NCBI GenBank assembly: GCA_009837685.1
Contig: VXTA01000183.1
Coordinates: forward strand, 1-5,145
Length of the DNA stretch: 5,145 nt
Direction of reading: 5' to 3'
From: Chloroflexota bacterium
GTDB taxonomy: Bacteria; Chloroflexota; Dehalococcoidia; Lucifugimonadales; Lucifugimonadaceae
Shown here: in pieces, positions 4,398 to 5,145 of the stretch
Layout of the letters: every line of letters starts with the position of its first letter
How positions within the stretch are numbered: position 1 is the stretch's first letter
Translations under genes and position numbers: made by a program
Notes under the pieces: model-generated
Seen by the model: the letters and a program-made list of their open reading frames with translations, nothing else
Databases searched by the model: none
What the model was told of the DNA's origin: nothing

Positions 4398-5145
4398 TTA
4401 CTCCATTGGTTGCACGGAGATGATGCTGAACGTCGCACCTTGCGGGTCGTTGAGCACGGCAAATCGGCCCGGCGGAATGTTCGTGGGAGGTACGCATACC
4501 ATGCCGCCAAGTTCTGCCGCTTTGGCTGCGGAGGCGTCGCAGTCTTCGACTCGGAAATAGACCATGAAGTGCGACGGCATGTCGCCCCAGCTTTCGTCCA
4601 TCTCCATCATTCCGCCACGATCTGGCTCGACACCGTCAATCTTCAACCAGTGGTACTCGTACCCAATCTCACCCTCGGCGTCTCCATCATCAGCCGACGA
4701 AGGCGTCAGCTCCATTGGAAGCGTCAAATCAACTCGCTGATACCGCGAGCCGAACACGTGGCCGACGAAATCGTTGATGCCCGGAACGTCTCGCGTGTAG
4801 TACTCGACCCATACGACACCCCCTAGTTCGCCCCATGCCTCGTTCTCGATACCTTTATCTCCACTCCATACAACTAACGGTGCCCCTTCAGGTGTCAACA
4901 GCAAAGACTTCCTTCCGCCTCCTGCGGGATCATCACATGCCGGCATGATGACGGAGCCGCCCTTCTTGACGGCTCGCTCCATCGCCGCATCTGCATCGTC
5001 GACCCAGAACGCATTCACCCAGTTCAGCGGACCATCTGGCAGAGGCATCCCCTCGCTGTAGGTATAGACGCCGGCGACAATCTTCTCGCCTAACTGCGCC
5101 TGCGAGAACACCCCTTGCGGGCTGGACATCAGATCGTGCCACTCC
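4398..5145 (-). CDS. Two-domain VOC family protein (VOC-5), 5' end missing
   Basis: The reading frame is open through the right edge. The Met at 5129 is internal: the codons before it encode EWHDL, which aligns with the FGWEYED segment near residue 36 of VOC-4, so about 35 N-terminal residues are outside the window. Counting from Met5129, domain 1 continues to VVWSG (86-90) with NWVNAFWVDDADAA (36-49). Domain 2 starts at VVWVEYYTRD (105-114) and has HFMVYFRVED (187-196), GRFAVLNDPQGATFSI (221-236) and the end QPME. An acidic insert, SSADDGDAEGE (144-154), interrupts the region between the first helix and the next strand of domain 2. Its C-terminal domain, with PPTNIPPGRFAVL, looks like the common COG3324/Cfp30B type and differs most from the other four, so it may be the older copy. 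The last-strand positions are Val86 and Ser235, not Glu. The substrate is unknown. Confidence 0.88.
   Translation of the reverse strand, partial: EWHDLMSSPQGVFSQAQLGEKIVAGVYTYSEGMPLPDGPLNWVNAFWVDDADAAMERAVKKGGSVIMPACDDPAGGGRKSLLLTPEGAPLVVWSGDKGIENEAWGELGGVVWVEYYTRDVPGINDFVGHVFGSRYQRVDLTLPMELTPSSADDGDAEGEIGYEYHWLKIDGVEPDRGGMMEMDESWGDMPSHFMVYFRVEDCDASAAKAAELGGMVCVPPTNIPPGRFAVLNDPQGATFSIISVQPME

Larger units (their letters stand above)
1046..5145 (-). other. Tandem array of five two-domain VOC paralogues (probable operon with the SDR)
   Basis: Five head-to-tail genes on one strand encode related proteins, giving ten VOC domains in about 4.1 kb. Spacers are 64, 24, 18 and 39 bases from VOC-5 to VOC-1, and the SDR follows after 66 bases. 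No terminator-like hairpin with a T-run and no convincing promoter is seen in these gaps, which supports a single transcript. The paralogues differ mainly in the loops around the pocket and at the DPxGxx turns, while the entry motifs are kept. This pattern suggests that duplicated copies were retained for different ligands, which is an inference. Confidence 0.8.

Noticed and set aside
4334..4510. A 59-codon N-terminal extension of VOC-4
   Set aside because: It overlaps the end of VOC-5, has no similarity to the paralogues, and the ATG at 4333 has a good ribosome binding site and the family N-terminus.
303..4826. Overlapping open frames on the plus strand and in other minus frames
   Set aside because: They are antisense or shifted shadows of the SDR and VOC genes, rich in Arg/Ser, with no recognisable domain.
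5127..5129. ATG at 5129 as the true start of VOC-5
   Set aside because: The frame is open to the window edge, and the residues before this Met align with the middle of domain 1 of the paralogues, so the protein begins outside the window.

Overview
The window is a one-strand (minus) cluster of moderately GC-rich bacterial DNA. From right to left in transcription order it holds five consecutive two-domain vicinal oxygen chelate (VOC; glyoxalase/bleomycin-resistance/dioxygenase fold) genes, then a classical short-chain dehydrogenase/reductase (SDR) gene. A 132-base non-coding stretch (47-178) rich in small repeats follows, and then the first 15 codons of a Rossmann-fold epimerase/dehydratase-like gene that runs off the left edge. 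The first VOC gene is cut by the right edge.

Layout: epimerase-like start (1-46, partial); intergenic region with a candidate -10 box, an 8-bp tandem duplication, an imperfect inverted repeat and a GAAA-loop hairpin (47-178); SDR (179-979); VOC-1 (1046-1852); VOC-2 (1892-2692, TTG start); VOC-3 (2711-3508, TTG start); VOC-4 (3533-4333); VOC-5 (4398-5145, 5' end missing). Spacers of 66, 39, 18, 24 and 64 bases suggest one operon. I see no convincing promoter or terminator between the genes. No tRNA, rRNA, CRISPR array or transposase is visible.

The VOC genes are paralogues from repeated duplication. Four have the N-terminal signature (Q/H)GTPxWxDL, a second domain beginning (L/M)xWxxx, and a length of 265-268 residues. 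VOC-3 and VOC-4 align without a gap, with 137 of 265 residues identical by hand count. The layout resembles the mycobacterial Cfp30B/Rv0577 type (two fused VOC domains, COG3324-like), whose biochemical role is poorly settled. The residues where metal-dependent VOC enzymes carry a His on the first strand and a Glu on the last strand are Trp and a non-acidic residue in every domain where I can align them, so a metal-binding dioxygenase or glyoxalase I activity should not be assumed. VOC-1 to VOC-4 also lie in one reading frame, each junction being a single stop codon followed by a short open spacer.

The organism cannot be fixed from this sequence. The GC level, TTG starts, weak or absent Shine-Dalgarno sites, expanded SDR/VOC paralogues and the GTCATTCCGGCGAAAGCCGG-type repeat would fit an environmental bacterium such as a SAR202/Dehalococcoidia-like Chloroflexota or an actinobacterium; this is a low-confidence guess. 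A working idea is that the proteins form a set of cytosolic small-molecule binding or carbonyl-transforming proteins with different pockets, with the SDR doing an NAD(H)-linked oxidation or reduction in the same pathway. No substrate can be named.
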